This document shows, one piece after another, positions 1 to 11,808 of a stretch of 64,000 nt of DNA (position 1 is the first letter of the stretch; the number at the start of each line of letters is the position of its first letter). The stretch covers positions 496,001 to 560,000 of the forward strand of contig NBBA01000012.1 of the NCBI GenBank assembly GCA_002794785.1, written 5' to 3'. The notes under the pieces are model-generated. The model searched no databases and was not told where the DNA came from. It was given only the letters and a program-made list of their open reading frames with translations. The DNA is from Coniferiporia sulphurascens. Taxonomy: Eukaryota; Basidiomycota; Agaricomycetes; Hymenochaetales; Hymenochaetaceae. A program made the position numbers and the translations under genes.

Positions 1-395
1 TCCTCCATCGCGCCCGGCTCGGTGGAGCCGGCCGGGGGTTGGAGCCTACGGAAGGGGGACAGCTGATGTGCGCGAAGGTGCGAGTGAAGTCGTTGTTCGA
101 GATGCCAATGACGGGAGATGGAGCGAGCTGGAGAGCATCTGGAGACGATGCCAGGAGGCCTGGGTCGATTTGGGCGGGGGTGGGGGTCGTACTGTGCATA
201 GCAGCGGCAACGTTGCCAGCGGCCACTCAATTGGCGGCGGCCCTGGCGGCCCTGTCAGCATCGGCACTGGCCAATGAGGGAGGTGGGAGGGGTGGTCGAG
301 TCGAACATAGAGCATTCCTGTATCCACTGGGGTTCGACATGGGGGAGTTTTAGCTGCCCACACTAGTCGATGGTGGTGGTTACTGGTCAAGAAGG
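1..395 (-). mobile_element. LINE copy 1, 5' segment in antisense
   Basis: Matches the 5' end of the full-length LINE at 2790-9227 (compare 8880-9227): the same 5' leader ending in GGTCAAGAAGG when read on the plus strand, followed on the minus strand by the alanine/proline-rich start of ORF1. It runs off the left window edge. At 395/398 it is joined head to head to a sense 3' segment, so the LINE RNA 5' terminus sits exactly at the inversion point. An inversion made during target-primed reverse transcription (twin priming) would give this; the missing left end prevents proof. Confidence 0.7.
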
Positions 396-397
396 AT

Positions 398-1152
398 GAC
401 ACAGACATGGCCTGATCTCTCATTGCAGGTGGCACAACCACCCACCCTGGCCAGCGCAGTCAACCTCCCATGTCCTCAGCGGCTGTGAAACCTTCCAGCC
501 TTGGATACACTGTGTCTGGCCTAAGAACGACCCCCTCCCTGTCCACCATTCCGAATGGGTGGACGAAAACCACCTCCTGGTCTTAAGGTGCTGGCTCCAC
601 CTGACAGGCCACCTCAACCGTATATCCAACCGCACTGAAGGGGCTATTTGCCTTGCCTTTGCGGCCATGGAACTGGATGGACTCCCTACCGATAACAACC
701 TCGACTTGGACACCCTCTGGGGCTACATGTGCAGATTGCTCGGATCCAGGACTCAGGACATGGACCCAGCCCTTTTGGAGCTCTCAGGTACACTCCCACC
801 ATATCCCTCTGACTCTTGACTGCCCTTCAGATTCCACATTGGTTTCTTCTATGGCACTTGCAGCCACTCCTTTCCACTTCTAAGGGACTCCTCTTTCCTG
901 ATCTCACTCTCTGCCTGGTCTGGCTTTTCATAGTCACAATATGTATGCCTCCTTCCTTCTCCCTCTATTTATCCTTAATAGGGCACGTAAGTACACTAGG
1001 CCTCCCACAGGAGGCACACACCCGCCCAGTTTCACTCAATAAGTGATGATGGGTGCCTCAGTAGTTAGGTAGTTTACAGGTGGCCCCTTCGGGGCCGCAG
1101 GTGTATTGCATAGCTCAGTAGGAATTTTAAAAAAAAAAATTTTAAAAAAAAG
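398..1152 (+). mobile_element. LINE copy 1, 3' segment in sense (poly-A subfamily)
   Basis: 5'-truncated LINE 3' end: the C-terminal part of ORF2 to 819, then a 3' untranslated region, a GC-rich stem-loop at 1080-1098 and an A/T-rich tail at about 1127-1152. The tail abuts LINE copy B on the opposite strand, so copy 1 was inserted into copy B. The same 3' end occurs at 12261-12440 and from 55837 rightward (both minus strand). Confidence 0.8.
403..819 (+). pseudogene. LINE ORF2 C-terminal fragment
   Basis: Open frame of about 139 codons with no start of its own. It is the ORF2 segment downstream of the RNase H domain, including a Cys/His-containing stretch (HGLISHCRWHNH, then GCETFQPWI) and the family C-terminus ending near SGTLPPYPSDS. 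The same stretch is found in the copies ending near 11028 (plus) and 56169 (minus). It is a fragment and cannot encode a functional enzyme. Confidence 0.75.
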
Positions 1153-2789
1153 AGCGGAGATTGAGGGGGCAAGGGAAGAGGGGGGAAGCTCAGTTGCTAG
1201 CTTCGCCTCGGCGTCGGCCCATTTGTTCCCGGGGATGTCCTCATGGCCCGGGCACCATCAGAAATGAACAGTCAAATGCAGGAATGAGTCGAGAAGGGTC
1301 TTGACCCCTGCCTTCCAAAGGGGTAGGGGCTGGGCCCCTGAAGCAGAGGGCCAGGTGTGGAAGAGGCTGAGTGCTGTCAGAGAGTCCGAGAGGAAGTAAA
1401 TTTCTCAGGCGTCTGGCAGCAGATGTTGGAGGCAGCGAGCAGCCCAGCCAGGGGCAGTTGCCAAGGAGAAGATCTTGGTGTCTGTCACTGTGGTGCAGGT
1501 GGGGGGAGGCAAGGTGTAGGGAGGAGATGTGTAGCTCCCCTTTCATGCTGCAGATAGCGGATCCTGAGGTGTTGCCAATGCGAGAACCATCGGTGAATAC
1601 CTGCAGGGATGTGTCAGTGCAGCATGCTCTGGCCTGGGTGACATAACTGTTGCACATTTCAGAGGAAACCAGCTGTCTTGGGGCCGAGAAGATGATTTGG
1701 CCTTGACCAAAGGCAAGGGGGTCCGTCCAGGGGGGGTGTGTGTATGCTGGGATCCATTGGACTCGGAGGACATGGACCTGCAACAAAAGGGAAAAAGGAG
1801 TGTTAGCATTAGGATTGAACTTTTTCTGCCCAACACAGTGGGAGGTGCGCCATAGGTGCAAGGCATGAGTGGTCTTTAAATATTCGAAATAAGCAAAGAA
1901 AGGGGGATTGGAACAAAGAAAATTGGTAGAATATGGAGATGCACCCTTGTAGATGCCTAAAATCCAACAGCAGGCAGTGTTCTGCACGGCCTGTAGTCAG
2001 TTGACAAGGGTTTTTTGTTGACGTCCATGGTACCACACTGGTGCACCCCATGCTAGGATGGTGCACATGCAGGCAGTGTAAAGTCATTGGAGGTGGATGG
2101 CTGAGAGTCCCTGCTCGGTGTTGCCGAGAATGCAGAGGGCTGCCAGAGTTGAGAGACCCTTGGAGCACATGTGTTCCACATAGGGTTTGAAGGTGAGGCC
2201 TGAATCCCACCATATCCCCAACCAGCATAGGGGGTTGGTGGGTCGGACTAGGGTGTCGGTGTCGATCTGAATCCCTGCAGTGTCCCAGCAGTGGTAGCCA
2301 GTTCGTTTCCTGGGCGGGTGGAAATGGAGGGCCTCCATCTTCACTGTTTCGATGTTAAGGCTGATTTGGCGGAAGAGGTGGTCGAGTTGCTGGTATGCCT
2401 GTGTGAGGGATCTACAGTTGGCAGTTACTGAGGTGCCCACACAGGCTATGAGGCAGTCGTCAACATAAGCCAGCAGTTGTGAGCCCTGCTGTTGAATGCA
2501 CTGCATCACAATGCCTGCAAAAATTGTTGAAAGGATTGGTGAGACTGGTGACCCTTGTGGGGTGCCAAGGTCGGGTTTGGGAGCTGTTGGTAGGGTCGTG
2601 CCATCGAAGGAGATAGCCACTTCCCTGCTCGTCATGAAGGAGAGACACCACGCTGCCATGTCTGGTGGGCATCCCATCTCCATTAGCTGGTGGTGGAGTC
2701 GCCTTGGGTGCACCGAGTCAAAGAAACCCTGTATGTCCACTGCTAGAATGGAACAAACAAGACCTCTTGCATGTGTGCCCTCAACAAAC
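1153..2789 (-). mobile_element. LINE copy B (truncated at both visible ends)
   Basis: Minus-strand LINE covering the second half of the reverse transcriptase through most of RNase H. The left end is cut by copy 1 and the right end by full-length copy A at 2790. In connection-domain sequence (GQKKFNPNANTPFSL) it belongs with the copy at 55837-59293, not with copies A and D. Confidence 0.75.
1241..2789 (-). pseudogene. LINE reverse transcriptase - RNase H fragment
   Basis: Reading leftward, the fragment starts in the palm of the reverse transcriptase (VDIQGFFDSVHP; GTPQGSPVSPILS; catalytic YVDD at about 2450-2465), continues through the thumb/connection region (GYHCWDTAGIQ, WLGIWWDSG) and ends in RNase H with the first catalytic aspartate in QVFTDGSRIG at about 1590. 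Reading frame changes near 2084-2230 and near 1810 show frameshift decay. The N-terminal endonuclease and first half of the reverse transcriptase are absent. Confidence 0.75.
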
Positions 2790-3104
2790 TTTATTATTAT
2801 TATTATTCCTGCAGTATTACATAATTACAAGCTGCCCCCCCGAAGGGGGGGCCCTAACTACATAACAACAGAGGTGCCCGTCATCGCGCATTGCACGAAA
2901 CTGGGCGGGGGCGCTGCTCCCCAAGGGGTGCCGACATGTGAAGAACCCCTATTTAGAAGGAAAGGAGGGAGAAGGAGGAATACATATCGCTACAAACAAA
3001 CCAAGCTGTTGAGGGCAGGTTAAGGTAAGAAGCCTAGAAGTGGAAAGGGAGGGCAAGAGTGCCGGCCGAGATGTATTCACAGGAATTCGAAAGGCAGTCA
3101 TTAT

Positions 3105-6100
3105 TCGAGTGGGAAGGGAGGAAGCATACTTGAGAGCTCCAAAAGGGCTGGGTCCAAGTCCTGGGTTCAAGGTCCGAGCATATGATGCATGTATTCCCTA
3201 AGGAGGTCCAAGTCCATATCCTCGTCGGTGGGGTGGCCATCTAGGTCCATCGAGGCAAATGCTAGCCTGATAGCGCCCACAGCACAGTCGGAAAGGCGGT
3301 TGAGGTGCCCCATCAGCCTCAGCCAATGGCGCAGAACTGGGAGTCGGTTTTCGTCAGCCCACTCTGAGTGGTGGACTGGGAGAGGGTCCCGAGGTGGCCA
3401 TACACACCATATCCACAGGTGGAAGGTGCTGCAGCTGCCAAGGATGTGGGTGGTCGACTGTGCAGGCCAGGGGGGGTGGTTGTGCCATCTGCAGTGCGAG
3501 ATCAGGCCATGTCTGCGCTGGTAGGCTGAGGCAAAGCTCAGCCAGTAACCCCTGTAGGGACCAGCACGACAGAGGACCTGGGCGACTGCAGATAGTTCGC
3601 TTCAGGGGTGGTCGACTGAGTGCATGAGTAGCTTCCTTGGTCTTCATGAGGGGAGGCCATGTACCGCTAAGTATTTGTTGGCGGTTGAGGCTAGGGGGCA
3701 GGCTAGAGAGAAGGTCCAGCGGTCCATTAGGGTGCGGACTGCTACTTCCTTGAGAGCGGAGGTGGAAGGTTTGAGATTGGATGGCGGGAGCTCTGTTGCC
3801 AGTTTCGCTTCCTTGTCAGCCCATTCGTTTCCTGGGATGTCCGAGTGGCCAGGGCACCGTATGAAGTGAACGGTGATCTGGGGATACGAGTCCAGAAGAG
3901 TCTCCACACCCGCTTTCCAAATGTGGAGGAGGTGGGCGCCTGGCGCAGCAGTCCATGTACGGAAGAGGTGTAGTGCAGTCAGCGAATCAGATAAAAAGAA
4001 GACATCTGATGCGACATGCAGCTGAGCTGGGAGGCGGCGTGCTACCCAACCGGGGGCCATTGCGAGGGAGAACTCCTTCAGTGTCCATAGTGGTGGCACA
4101 GGTGGGGGACTCCAGTCTGGCGATGACCGGAAGGCGGGTGGGGGCCTAAGCATTGTGTGCAAATGGCTGAGCGCTGACTTATCGTCGATGTGTGCAAGCC
4201 ATCTGTGAATACTTGGATGTGGGGGGTGGAGCCTAGGGCCCGTGTGGCACTCATGAATTGTTTGTGGGTGTTCGTGCTGACTGGGGTGACAGGGGTGGTG
4301 AAATGGACTCGGCCATTTGTAAATGCCAGTGGGTCCATCCATGGGGGATGCGTGTATGCAGGGACCTGTTGAACCCAGGGGGCTTGGACCTGCAGAGAAA
4401 GGGAGAAAGGTCTATTAGTTATGTTTTTAAAAAGTTTGCGGCCAATAGAGTGTGGGGTGTGCCATAGGTGCAGAGAATGGGTCGTTTTTATATACTTGAA
4501 GTAAAAAGGGAGAGGGGGAACAGAGCAAAGGAAATTGGTGGAATGGGGGGAGGCGCCTTTAAAGACGCCCAGGATCCAATGGCAGGCCGTGTTTTGCACA
4601 GCCTGGAGGCGGTTTACCAGGGTTTTTTGGTGGCAGCCGTGGTACCACACTGGCGCTCCCCATGACAGCACGGAGTGGATGCAGGAGGTATAAAGGCGGC
4701 AGAGGAGGAGGGCCGATATGCCGCATTAGGTGTTGCCTAGAATGCGGAGTGCAGCGAGGGTGGAGAGCCCCTTGGAGCGCATGCACTCGACATGGGGCTT
4801 GAAGGAAAGGCCTGGGTCCCACCATATCCCCAGCCATCGCAGTGGGATAGAGGGGTGGATCAGGGTGTTGGGGTTGACTTGGACTCCGGCAGTGTCCCAG
4901 CCGTCATAGCCGGTGTGTCACCGAGGGGGGTGAAAGTGGAGGCACTCCATCTTGGCCACCTCGATGTTGAGACTGATAGTGCCGAAGAGGGTGTCTAGTT
5001 GGTGATAGGCGCAGGCAAGAGCGTGGCAATTGGATGCCACTGAGGGACCTACGCAAATAAGTAAGTGGTCGTCAACATATGCCAGGGCAGTGGTGCCGGC
5101 TTGATGAAAGTGCCGGAGGACCACCCCCACGAATATCATTGACAGGATGGGAGAGACTGGCGATCCTTGGGGGGTGCCGAAGTCGGGTTTAGGGGCCATA
5201 GGGAGGGTGGTGCTGTCGAAAGCAACGGCAACCTGCCAGTCCGTCATGAAGGACAGACACCAGTCGGCCATGTCTGGCATGCAACCGAGGTCCAATGGTT
5301 GACAATGGAGGAGTTGAGGGTGCACCAAGTCGAAGAAACCCTGAATGTCGACTGCTAGGACCGAGCATACAAGGCCCTCCGAATGGGTGTGTTCCGCAAT
5401 CTGTAAGAGGTGTTGGGTGGCGTCATAGACTGAGTGGCCTTGGCGTCCCCTGTATTGGTTGGGTGGCAGCCAGCCCCTCATGTTAGTGAGGAACTGGAGC
5501 CAGTTAGCTATTATCTTTTTGAGGAGTTTCCCTAAGGTCTCTTCGAGGGTGATGGGCTGGTATGAACGCAGCGAGAATGGGTCCTCCTTGTTAGGCTTCC
5601 TGAGCATCACCACTTTTGCCACTTGCCAGCACTCAGGGTGGTGCCCCAAGCATAGGCAGTCGTTGAAAAGCATGAGTATCTCGTCAGGGTAGGCATCAAC
5701 CACCCATTTCAGGGGGCGATAACCTATTCCCGAGAGACCCAGAGCCGACAAGTTGGATGTGTCAGCCAGTGCCCCCGTAAGCTCCACTAGGAGTATGGGC
5801 GGGGCAGCTGGTTGTGTTGGTGGTAGCAGGATGTCGGCCACTGCCTGGGGTGGGGGGGGCATGAAGAAAGTCTCACGGAAGAGCTCACCTTTCTCGCCAT
5901 CCGTCTGAGTGAAGGATCCATCTCACCGTTTGAGCGAAGGGATTGGAGTAGATCGGTTGCCGAGGCTGCACTTGGCCCAGTTCCAGATGTTGGAGGCATC
6001 CGCTTCTGATGCCTGATCGGTGTAGAACTGCCGTTTGGCTGTCCTGATGCCCCTTTTGAAGGTGCATCGGCTGATGCATGCTGGAGGGGGGTGGTGGCCA

Positions 6101-7109
6101 TCGTAATGGCGGATAGGAGGGTCTTGCAGTGGGGTGACCACCATGGGACTTCCGTTCTCAACGGCTTTGAGAGGTGGGTGAACAGCTGGAGGGCGGCGAC
6201 CATGGAGTCGATGACCGCCTTGGCTTTGATGTCCAGGGCTTGGGTGTCGAGCCCCGGGAGGCAGAAGGCTTCTTCAAGTAGAGGGAAGGCAATGTCGGTC
6301 CATTCCTCCTTGTTAGCTGGGAGTAGCCAGTGTGTCTTTAGGACAGGAGGGGGGGGCCGAAAAGGCAGTGACCATCGCAGTATGGCGTGGTCGGACAGTG
6401 GGGAGGGGTCGGAGGTAGCCGAATCTAGAATAGAGTTGGGGTTGATCACGGGTGGGGCCCAGGTCATGTCAATGGGGCACTGATGACGATTGCCATTGGG
6501 CCATGAGTCAGAGTCAGGAATATGGGCAGGCACCAGGCCATGCCCACGGAAAAAGTCGTCAAGGGGTTGCACCCTCAAGTCATCTTGTCATGGGATGGGG
6601 AATTCGGACCATGTGTGGTGGCGATGGTTGAAGTCGCCCACCATGAGTAGAGTGGTGGCTAGCACCGAGGGGAGTGTAAACAGGAAAGACTCACCTGGGT
6701 ACTGGGGGGAGGCATTCTCTCGATCCGGGGGGTGCATGCCGTAATAGTTGCATACCCAGAGGGTGAGTTGGGATTGTACCTCCACCATCAGTATGTCGGT
6801 GCCATGGGATGCGGCTCTGAGAATCAACCAGGAAGTTGGGGGGAGGGCCTTGGATATGTACATGACTACCCGAGGACAGACCTCTGGTGGTAGGACCGGC
6901 ACGTAGCCTGGGATGGTTGGGACGTTGAGGACTGGAGTGCCAGTCGGGTCAGTGAGCGATGGTTGCAGGCCTATTTGATACCAGGGCAGTTCCTGGATAA
7001 GAATTATGTGTGGGGGGGAGGGGTCAGTTGTAAGGACAGGAATGAGGGAATGTATCGCTGCTAGTGAGCAGGTGGTGTTCCACTGCAGGATAGAGAGTGT
7101 CTCTATCAT
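3105..7109 (-). pseudogene. LINE ORF2: endonuclease - reverse transcriptase - RNase H
   Basis: The replication enzyme of the LINE, acting at the nicked chromosomal target. Domains in order: APE-type endonuclease (7109-6588, starting MIETLSILQWNTT, with the substrate-loop glutamate in LIQELPW and GDFNHRHH); a linker; reverse transcriptase (5862-4918) with LPPNQYRGRQGHS, GTPQGSPVSPILS and the catalytic YVDD at about 5070; a connection region; RNase H (4342-3644) with QVFTDG, SDSLTAL and IPGNEWADKEAK carrying its acidic residues; and a C-terminal tail. Frame changes near 6580, 4900, 4340, 3650 and 3350 make it a pseudogene, although each domain is still easily read. Confidence 0.8.
7106..7109 (-). 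promoter_or_regulatory. ORF1/ORF2 stop-start overlap (ATGA)
   Basis: On the minus strand the ORF1 stop TGA (7108-7106) and the ORF2 start ATG (7109-7107) share the four bases ATGA. This is the arrangement expected when ORF2 is translated by termination-reinitiation from the same mRNA. The overlap is read directly from the sequence; the coupling is inferred. Confidence 0.65.
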
Positions 7110-9150
7110 ATTTCTTCCATCTGGTCATCGGTGGGGTTGGTGGCGAGGGCCTCTTCGATTTGACAGTAACGCCTCTTCTTTGGGCAAGCCGGCAGGGTGG
7201 TGGGGTGGTCGCCCTTGCAGTTGTTGCAGAGGTGGGGGTGGGGACATGTGTCGCCTTCAGGCACTGCATCGGTCACGCAGTGGGTGCACAATTTGCGGTG
7301 ATTGTGGGTCAGGTGGGCACCTGCGCATTCTGCGCAACAGGGTTGGGCTCGGCAGCCCTTGGTTCCATGGCTGAGGCCCTGGCACCGCTCACATTGGGTG
7401 AGGGTGGGGCGAATGGGTGGGACCGAGAGCCGTAGTGCAGATCTGAACATCCATATGCATGACCTCTTGAGGAGGCGTTCACAGATGGATCCATCGAGGT
7501 TGATGAAGGAGAAAACCACTGGGCACCTGTCGAGTGTTGGCAGGTGGCCCTCAGTGGTGGCGAAGTGGGGGGTGACTACAAAGTCAAGGTTGCAGAGTGC
7601 CAGATTGTGTCGGATTTCAGCCATGAGGGCCTTCTCAGTGATGGTGTGTCCATTCTGGCCAAATAAGAAGTCTTTGCAGGGCACCATTGAAATGTGGAGG
7701 GCGGACCGGGGGCGGACTCTGGAGGGGGTTAGCGAGAAGGCAGCTGGGACGTTAATCCTGGCTGTGATGCACTCTGTGCACATGTGGGAGGCGAAGGCCA
7801 CGGAGTGACAATCAATGATTGTTTCCTGTGGTCAGGTTAGCCGAGGACGGGCATGTCGCAAACGTGGTTATGATGTTCCCCTTCACGTTGTATGAAGAAG
7901 ACAGGACCGGGACTTGGTCTGCTGTGGGGAGGGAGGCGAAGAACTCACAGGACGTTTTGGTCAGGGCCATTGCTGACTTCTGATTTTCGGCCCGTATGCC
8001 TACAGTTGGGGTGAGGACCAAGGTTGGGTCCTTGGCATACATTGTGGGTGGGGGGGGCACCTTACGCTGGCGCTTCTTCTTCTTTTGCGTGGGGTTGATG
8101 ACCGCTCCTATGGCTGGGGCCACTGGAGATGGGTTGGTGGTTGTTGGGGGGGCCGCTGCTGCAGCCACTTGTGCATAGGAGGTGGGGGAAGCCTGGATGG
8201 CCGCCTGTGGGGCGGGTTGCTGTTGTTGTTGCTGCTGTTGTCGGGGGCGGGCCTAGAGCTAATGGAAGCCATCTGACGTGAAATAGAAGCTACGTCAGTA
8301 GTCAGGCACTTGACTGCATCAGTCAGCGCCCTCATTTCTGGGGTCACGGGGGTGGTGCCAGGGGTCTCGGTGGTGGCCGGGGCCCGTTGGGGGGGGCGAG
8401 CTGGGGCGAAGGGTTCCGGGAGGGCGATTTCCGCCCCCTCCCTCACAAAGTTGTAGGCCATCACCATGTTGCGGTAGATGATGTGTTGGGGGTCGTTCCT
8501 TTCTTGCACGATGTTGGCCACTGTTGTTTGGAGGTTCCAGAGGAGGTCGCCTACAAACTGAGTGGCTTTGACATCAATGTCTTTGGTGGTGGCGCCCAGA
8601 GTTTCCTTGTTGAAGTCGTCCAGGGCTCGGGAGAGGGCATGCATGAACCCCACAGTATGGGGTTCGTGTCATTGTTGGGCTGGGGGTCCTCTCAGGGTGA
8701 GAGGCGACATGGCAGCAGAGGAGCGTTTCCACCCAAGGCTTGCACCTCCCACCTGTTGCGGGGGGGTATGGGGGTCGATGGCCATCTCTGGGGCTGTCTT
8801 GCCGAATTCGTTGGAGCCATGGATCGACCCTACCGAGGCTGCTGGGGAGCCGGCTCAGGATGCCTGCCTTGACTCCATGTGCGCTTGGGCAGTGAAATCA
8901 TAGGCTGACACCAGTTGGGAGTCGCCAATGGCTGGGGAGGGTGCCAGGACGTCCAGGGAGGAGGTCAGTGGCGGGAAGCCGGTGAGGGGTTCTCTGTTGG
9001 GGGTGGTGGGGGCAGCCGTTCTGTGTCGAGTGGCAGCGGCTGCGCCAGCTGACGCCCAGTTGGCGGCCATCCTGGCTACCCGGTCGGGGTCGGCATTGGC
9101 CGATGGGGTGGGTGGTGGGTTGGTTCGAGTTGTTCGACGGAGTGTGTTCC
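7106..9150 (-). pseudogene. LINE ORF1 (gag-like, zinc knuckles)
   Basis: RNA-binding ORF1 protein of the LINE. The N-terminal part is Ala/Pro/Thr-rich low complexity (8168-9150, spread over at least three frames, so frameshifted). The C-terminal 231 codons (7801-7106) are open and hold a Cys/His array: CERCQGLSHGTKGC, then CAEC..H, CTHC and CNNC, typical of zinc knuckles that bind the element RNA. It ends in MEEI-stop, and the stop codon overlaps the ORF2 start. Confidence 0.7.
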
Positions 9151-9227
9151 TGTAATCACCTGGGTTCGATATGGGGGAGTTTTAGCTGCCCGCACTAGTC
9201 GATGGTGGTGGTTACTGGTCAAGAAGG

Positions 9228-11028
9228 TGGGGTATGACAGCTGGGACACTGCTGGGGTTCAGGTTGACCCCAACATCCTGATCCACCCCTCGATCCCACT
9301 ATGGTGGCTGGGGATCTGGTGGGACCTGGGCCTCTCCTTCAGGCCCCATGTTGAGCACATGCGCTCCAAGGGGCTGTCCACACTAGCCGCCCTCTGCATT
9401 CTGGGCAACACCCAATGCGGAATCTCGGCCCTCCTCCTCTGCCGCCTCTATACCTCCTGCATCCGCTCCATCCTGTCATGGGGAGCACCAGTGTGGTATC
9501 ATGGCTGCTGCCAAAAAACCCTGGTAAACCGCCTCCAGGCTGTACAAAATACGGCCTGCCGCTGGATTCTGGGCATCTTCAAAGGCACCTCCCCCCATTC
9601 CACTAATTTCCTTTGCTCTGTTCCCCCTCTTTCTTTCTATTTTGAATATATAAAGACTACCCATTCCCTGCACCTTTGGCGCACCCCTCACTCTATCGGC
9701 CATAAACTATTTAAAAATGTAGCTAACAGACCTTTCTCCCTTTCTCTGCAGGTCCGAGCCCCCCAGGTTCAACAAGTCCCTGCATACATGCATCCCCCAT
9801 GGATGGATCCTTTGGCCTTCACCCAGGGCTGTGTCCGTTTCACCACCCCCACCACCCCGGTCAGCGCTGACACGTGAAAGGCATTCGTAACAGCTGCGTG
9901 TCAACTCGGCTCCACCCCCCATGTCCAGGTATTCACTGATGGCTCCCACATTGACAATAAGTCGGGCTCAGCCATCTGTGCTATGCTAGGCCATACCTGA
10001 CTCTGGTCATGCCGACTGGAATCCCCTCCCTGCGCCACAGCCATGGACACCGAGGAATTCTCCCTTGCCACAGCCCCGGCTGGGTAGCGCACTGCCTCCC
10101 AGCACAACTGTGTGTTGCATCGGACATTTTTTTCTTGTCCGATTCACTGACTGCCCTCCACCTTTTCCGCACTTGGGCCGCCATCCCGGGTGCCCACCTC
10201 CTTCACATCTGGAAAGCCAGTGTGGAGACTCTGCTGGACTCATACCCCCAGCTCACCATCCATTTCGTATGGTGCCCCGGTCACTCGGACATCCCTGGTA
10301 ATGAATGGGCTGACACGGAAGTGAAACTGGCAACAGAGCTCCCCCCATCCGACCTCAAACCCTCCACCTCCGCACTAAAAGAGGTCGCCATCTGCACCCT
10401 CATGGACCAGTGGACCCTCTCGCTAGCCCACCCCCTTGCCTCCACTGCCGATAAATACTTGGCAGTACATGGCCTCCCCTCCCAACGACCTCGAAAGCTG
10501 CTTATGCATTCAGTCGACCACCCACGCCACGAACTATTCGCAGTCGCACAGGTCCTCTGTTGTGCAGGTCCCTACAGGGGTTACTGGCTGAGCTTCGACT
10601 CAGCCTACCGATGCAGACATGGCCTGATTTCGCACTGCAGGTGGCACAACCACCCCCCATGGCCTGCGCAGTCGACCGCCCACATCTTAGGTGGCTGTAG
10701 CACCTTCCACCCATGGATACGATGTGTATGGCCACTGTGGGACCCTCTCCCAGTCCACCACTCAGAGTGGGCTAATGAACACTGCCTCCCGGTTTTGCAC
10801 CATTGGCTTAAGCTAATGGGGCACCTAAACCGCCTCACAGACCGTGCCGCAGGTGCCATCAGGCTTTCTTTCACTGTGATGGAGTTAGATGGCCACCCAA
10901 CCGACAAGGATATGGACCTGGACCTCCTTAGGGATTACATGCATCATATGCTCGGACCCAGAACCCAGGACTCGGACCCAGCCCTTTTGGAGCTCTCAGG
11001 TACACTCCCTCCTTTTCCCTCAGATTAG
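9228..11028 (+). pseudogene. LINE ORF2 fragment: RT thumb, RNase H, C-terminus
   Basis: 9228-9877 encodes the post-palm reverse transcriptase/connection region (WLGIWWDLGLSFRPHVEHM, TLVNRLQAVQNTACRWILG). RNase H follows with VFTDGSHIDN near 9930, then, after a frame change and in-frame stops, SDSLTALHLFRTW and IPGNEWADTEVKLATELPP at about 10140-10345. The frame then stays open to the family C-terminus at 11028. All three RNase H acidic motifs can be seen but lie in different frames. Confidence 0.75.
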
Positions 11029-11349
11029 TGCCTGCCTTTCGGATTCCACTTGATATGTCCCAGCCAGCACTCTCGCCCTCCCTTTCTGCTTCTAAGCTTC
11101 CTACTTTAACCTGCCCTTTGCTTGGTTTTGTTTGTAGCAATATGTATTCCTCCCACTTGTGTCCTTCTTACTTAATAGGGGCTCTTCACACTTTGGCACC
11201 CTTTCTGGGAGCAGAGCCCCTGCCCAGTTTTGTGCGATGTGCGATGATGGGTGCCTCCGTTGTTATGTAGTTAGGGCCCCCCTTTGGGGGGCAGCTTGTA
11301 ATTATGTAATACTGCAGGAATAATAATAATAAAAAATAAAAATAAAAAA
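9228..11349 (+). mobile_element. LINE copy D, 5'-truncated, sense
   Basis: Starts abruptly inside ORF2 (GYDSWDTAGVQ) directly after the 5' terminus of copy A and runs to a complete 3' end: stem-loop 11276-11292 and an A/T-rich tail (AAT and AAAAT repeats) at about 11320-11349. It belongs to the same subfamily as copy A. The 3' third of the element is therefore present in inverted orientation at 2790-4900 and 9228-11349, around 4.3 kb. Confidence 0.78.
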
Positions 11350-11808
11350 GGCCACCCAACCGATGAGGATATGGACCTGGACCTCCTACAGGACTACATG
11401 CGTCATATGCTCGGACCTCGAACCCAGGACTCAGACCCAGCCCTTTTGGAGCTATCAGGTACACTTCCTCCTTTTCCTCCCGATTAGTGCCTGCCTTTCA
11501 AATTCCCATGAATACATCCCAGCCAGTGCTCTCACCATCCCTTTCTCACTTCTAAGCTTCTTACTTTGCCTGCCCTCACCTGCTTGGTTTGTTTGTAGTG
11601 ATATGTATTCCTCCTTCTCTGGTTTTTCTTATTCAATAGGGCTCTTCACACTTCGGCACCCCTCGGGAGCAGAGCCCCTGCCCAGTTTTGTGTGATGCAC
11701 AATGACGGGCACCTCCATTGTTATGTAGTTAGGGCCCCCCCTTTGGGGGGCAGCTTGTAATTATGTAATACTGCAGGAATAATAATTAAAAATAAAAATA
11801 AAAATAAA
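11350..11808 (+). mobile_element. LINE copy E, short 3' end
   Basis: Starts in the last coding segment (GHPTDEDMDLDLLQDYMRHML) directly after the tail of copy D and ends with the stem-loop at 11734-11751 and an AAT/AAAAT tail at about 11778-11808. Copies D and E sit tail to head on the same strand and are about 90% similar by eye, so E is a separate 5'-truncated insertion. Confidence 0.75.

Larger units (their letters stand above)
2790..9227 (-). mobile_element. Full-length LINE (copy A), AAT-repeat-tail subfamily
   Basis: Reading on the minus strand: 5' leader (9227 to about 9150), ORF1 (to 7106), ORF2 (7109 to about 3105), 3' untranslated region, GC stem-loop at about 2834-2852 and a tail of AAT repeats (TTATTATT on the plus strand, 2790-2808). 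At about 6.4 kb it is the only copy in the window with all parts. It was inserted into copy B at 2790. On its right its exact 5' end abuts a plus-strand LINE fragment; I find no target duplication linking the two sides. Confidence 0.82.

Noticed and set aside
2496..3023. 175-codon plus-strand frame
   Set aside because: It crosses the junction of two antisense LINE copies (B and A) and has no family match.
2790..11349. A plus D as one simple twin-primed LINE
   Set aside because: The antisense part includes its own complete 3' end and tail, which a single twin-priming event should not contain; kept only as an open question.
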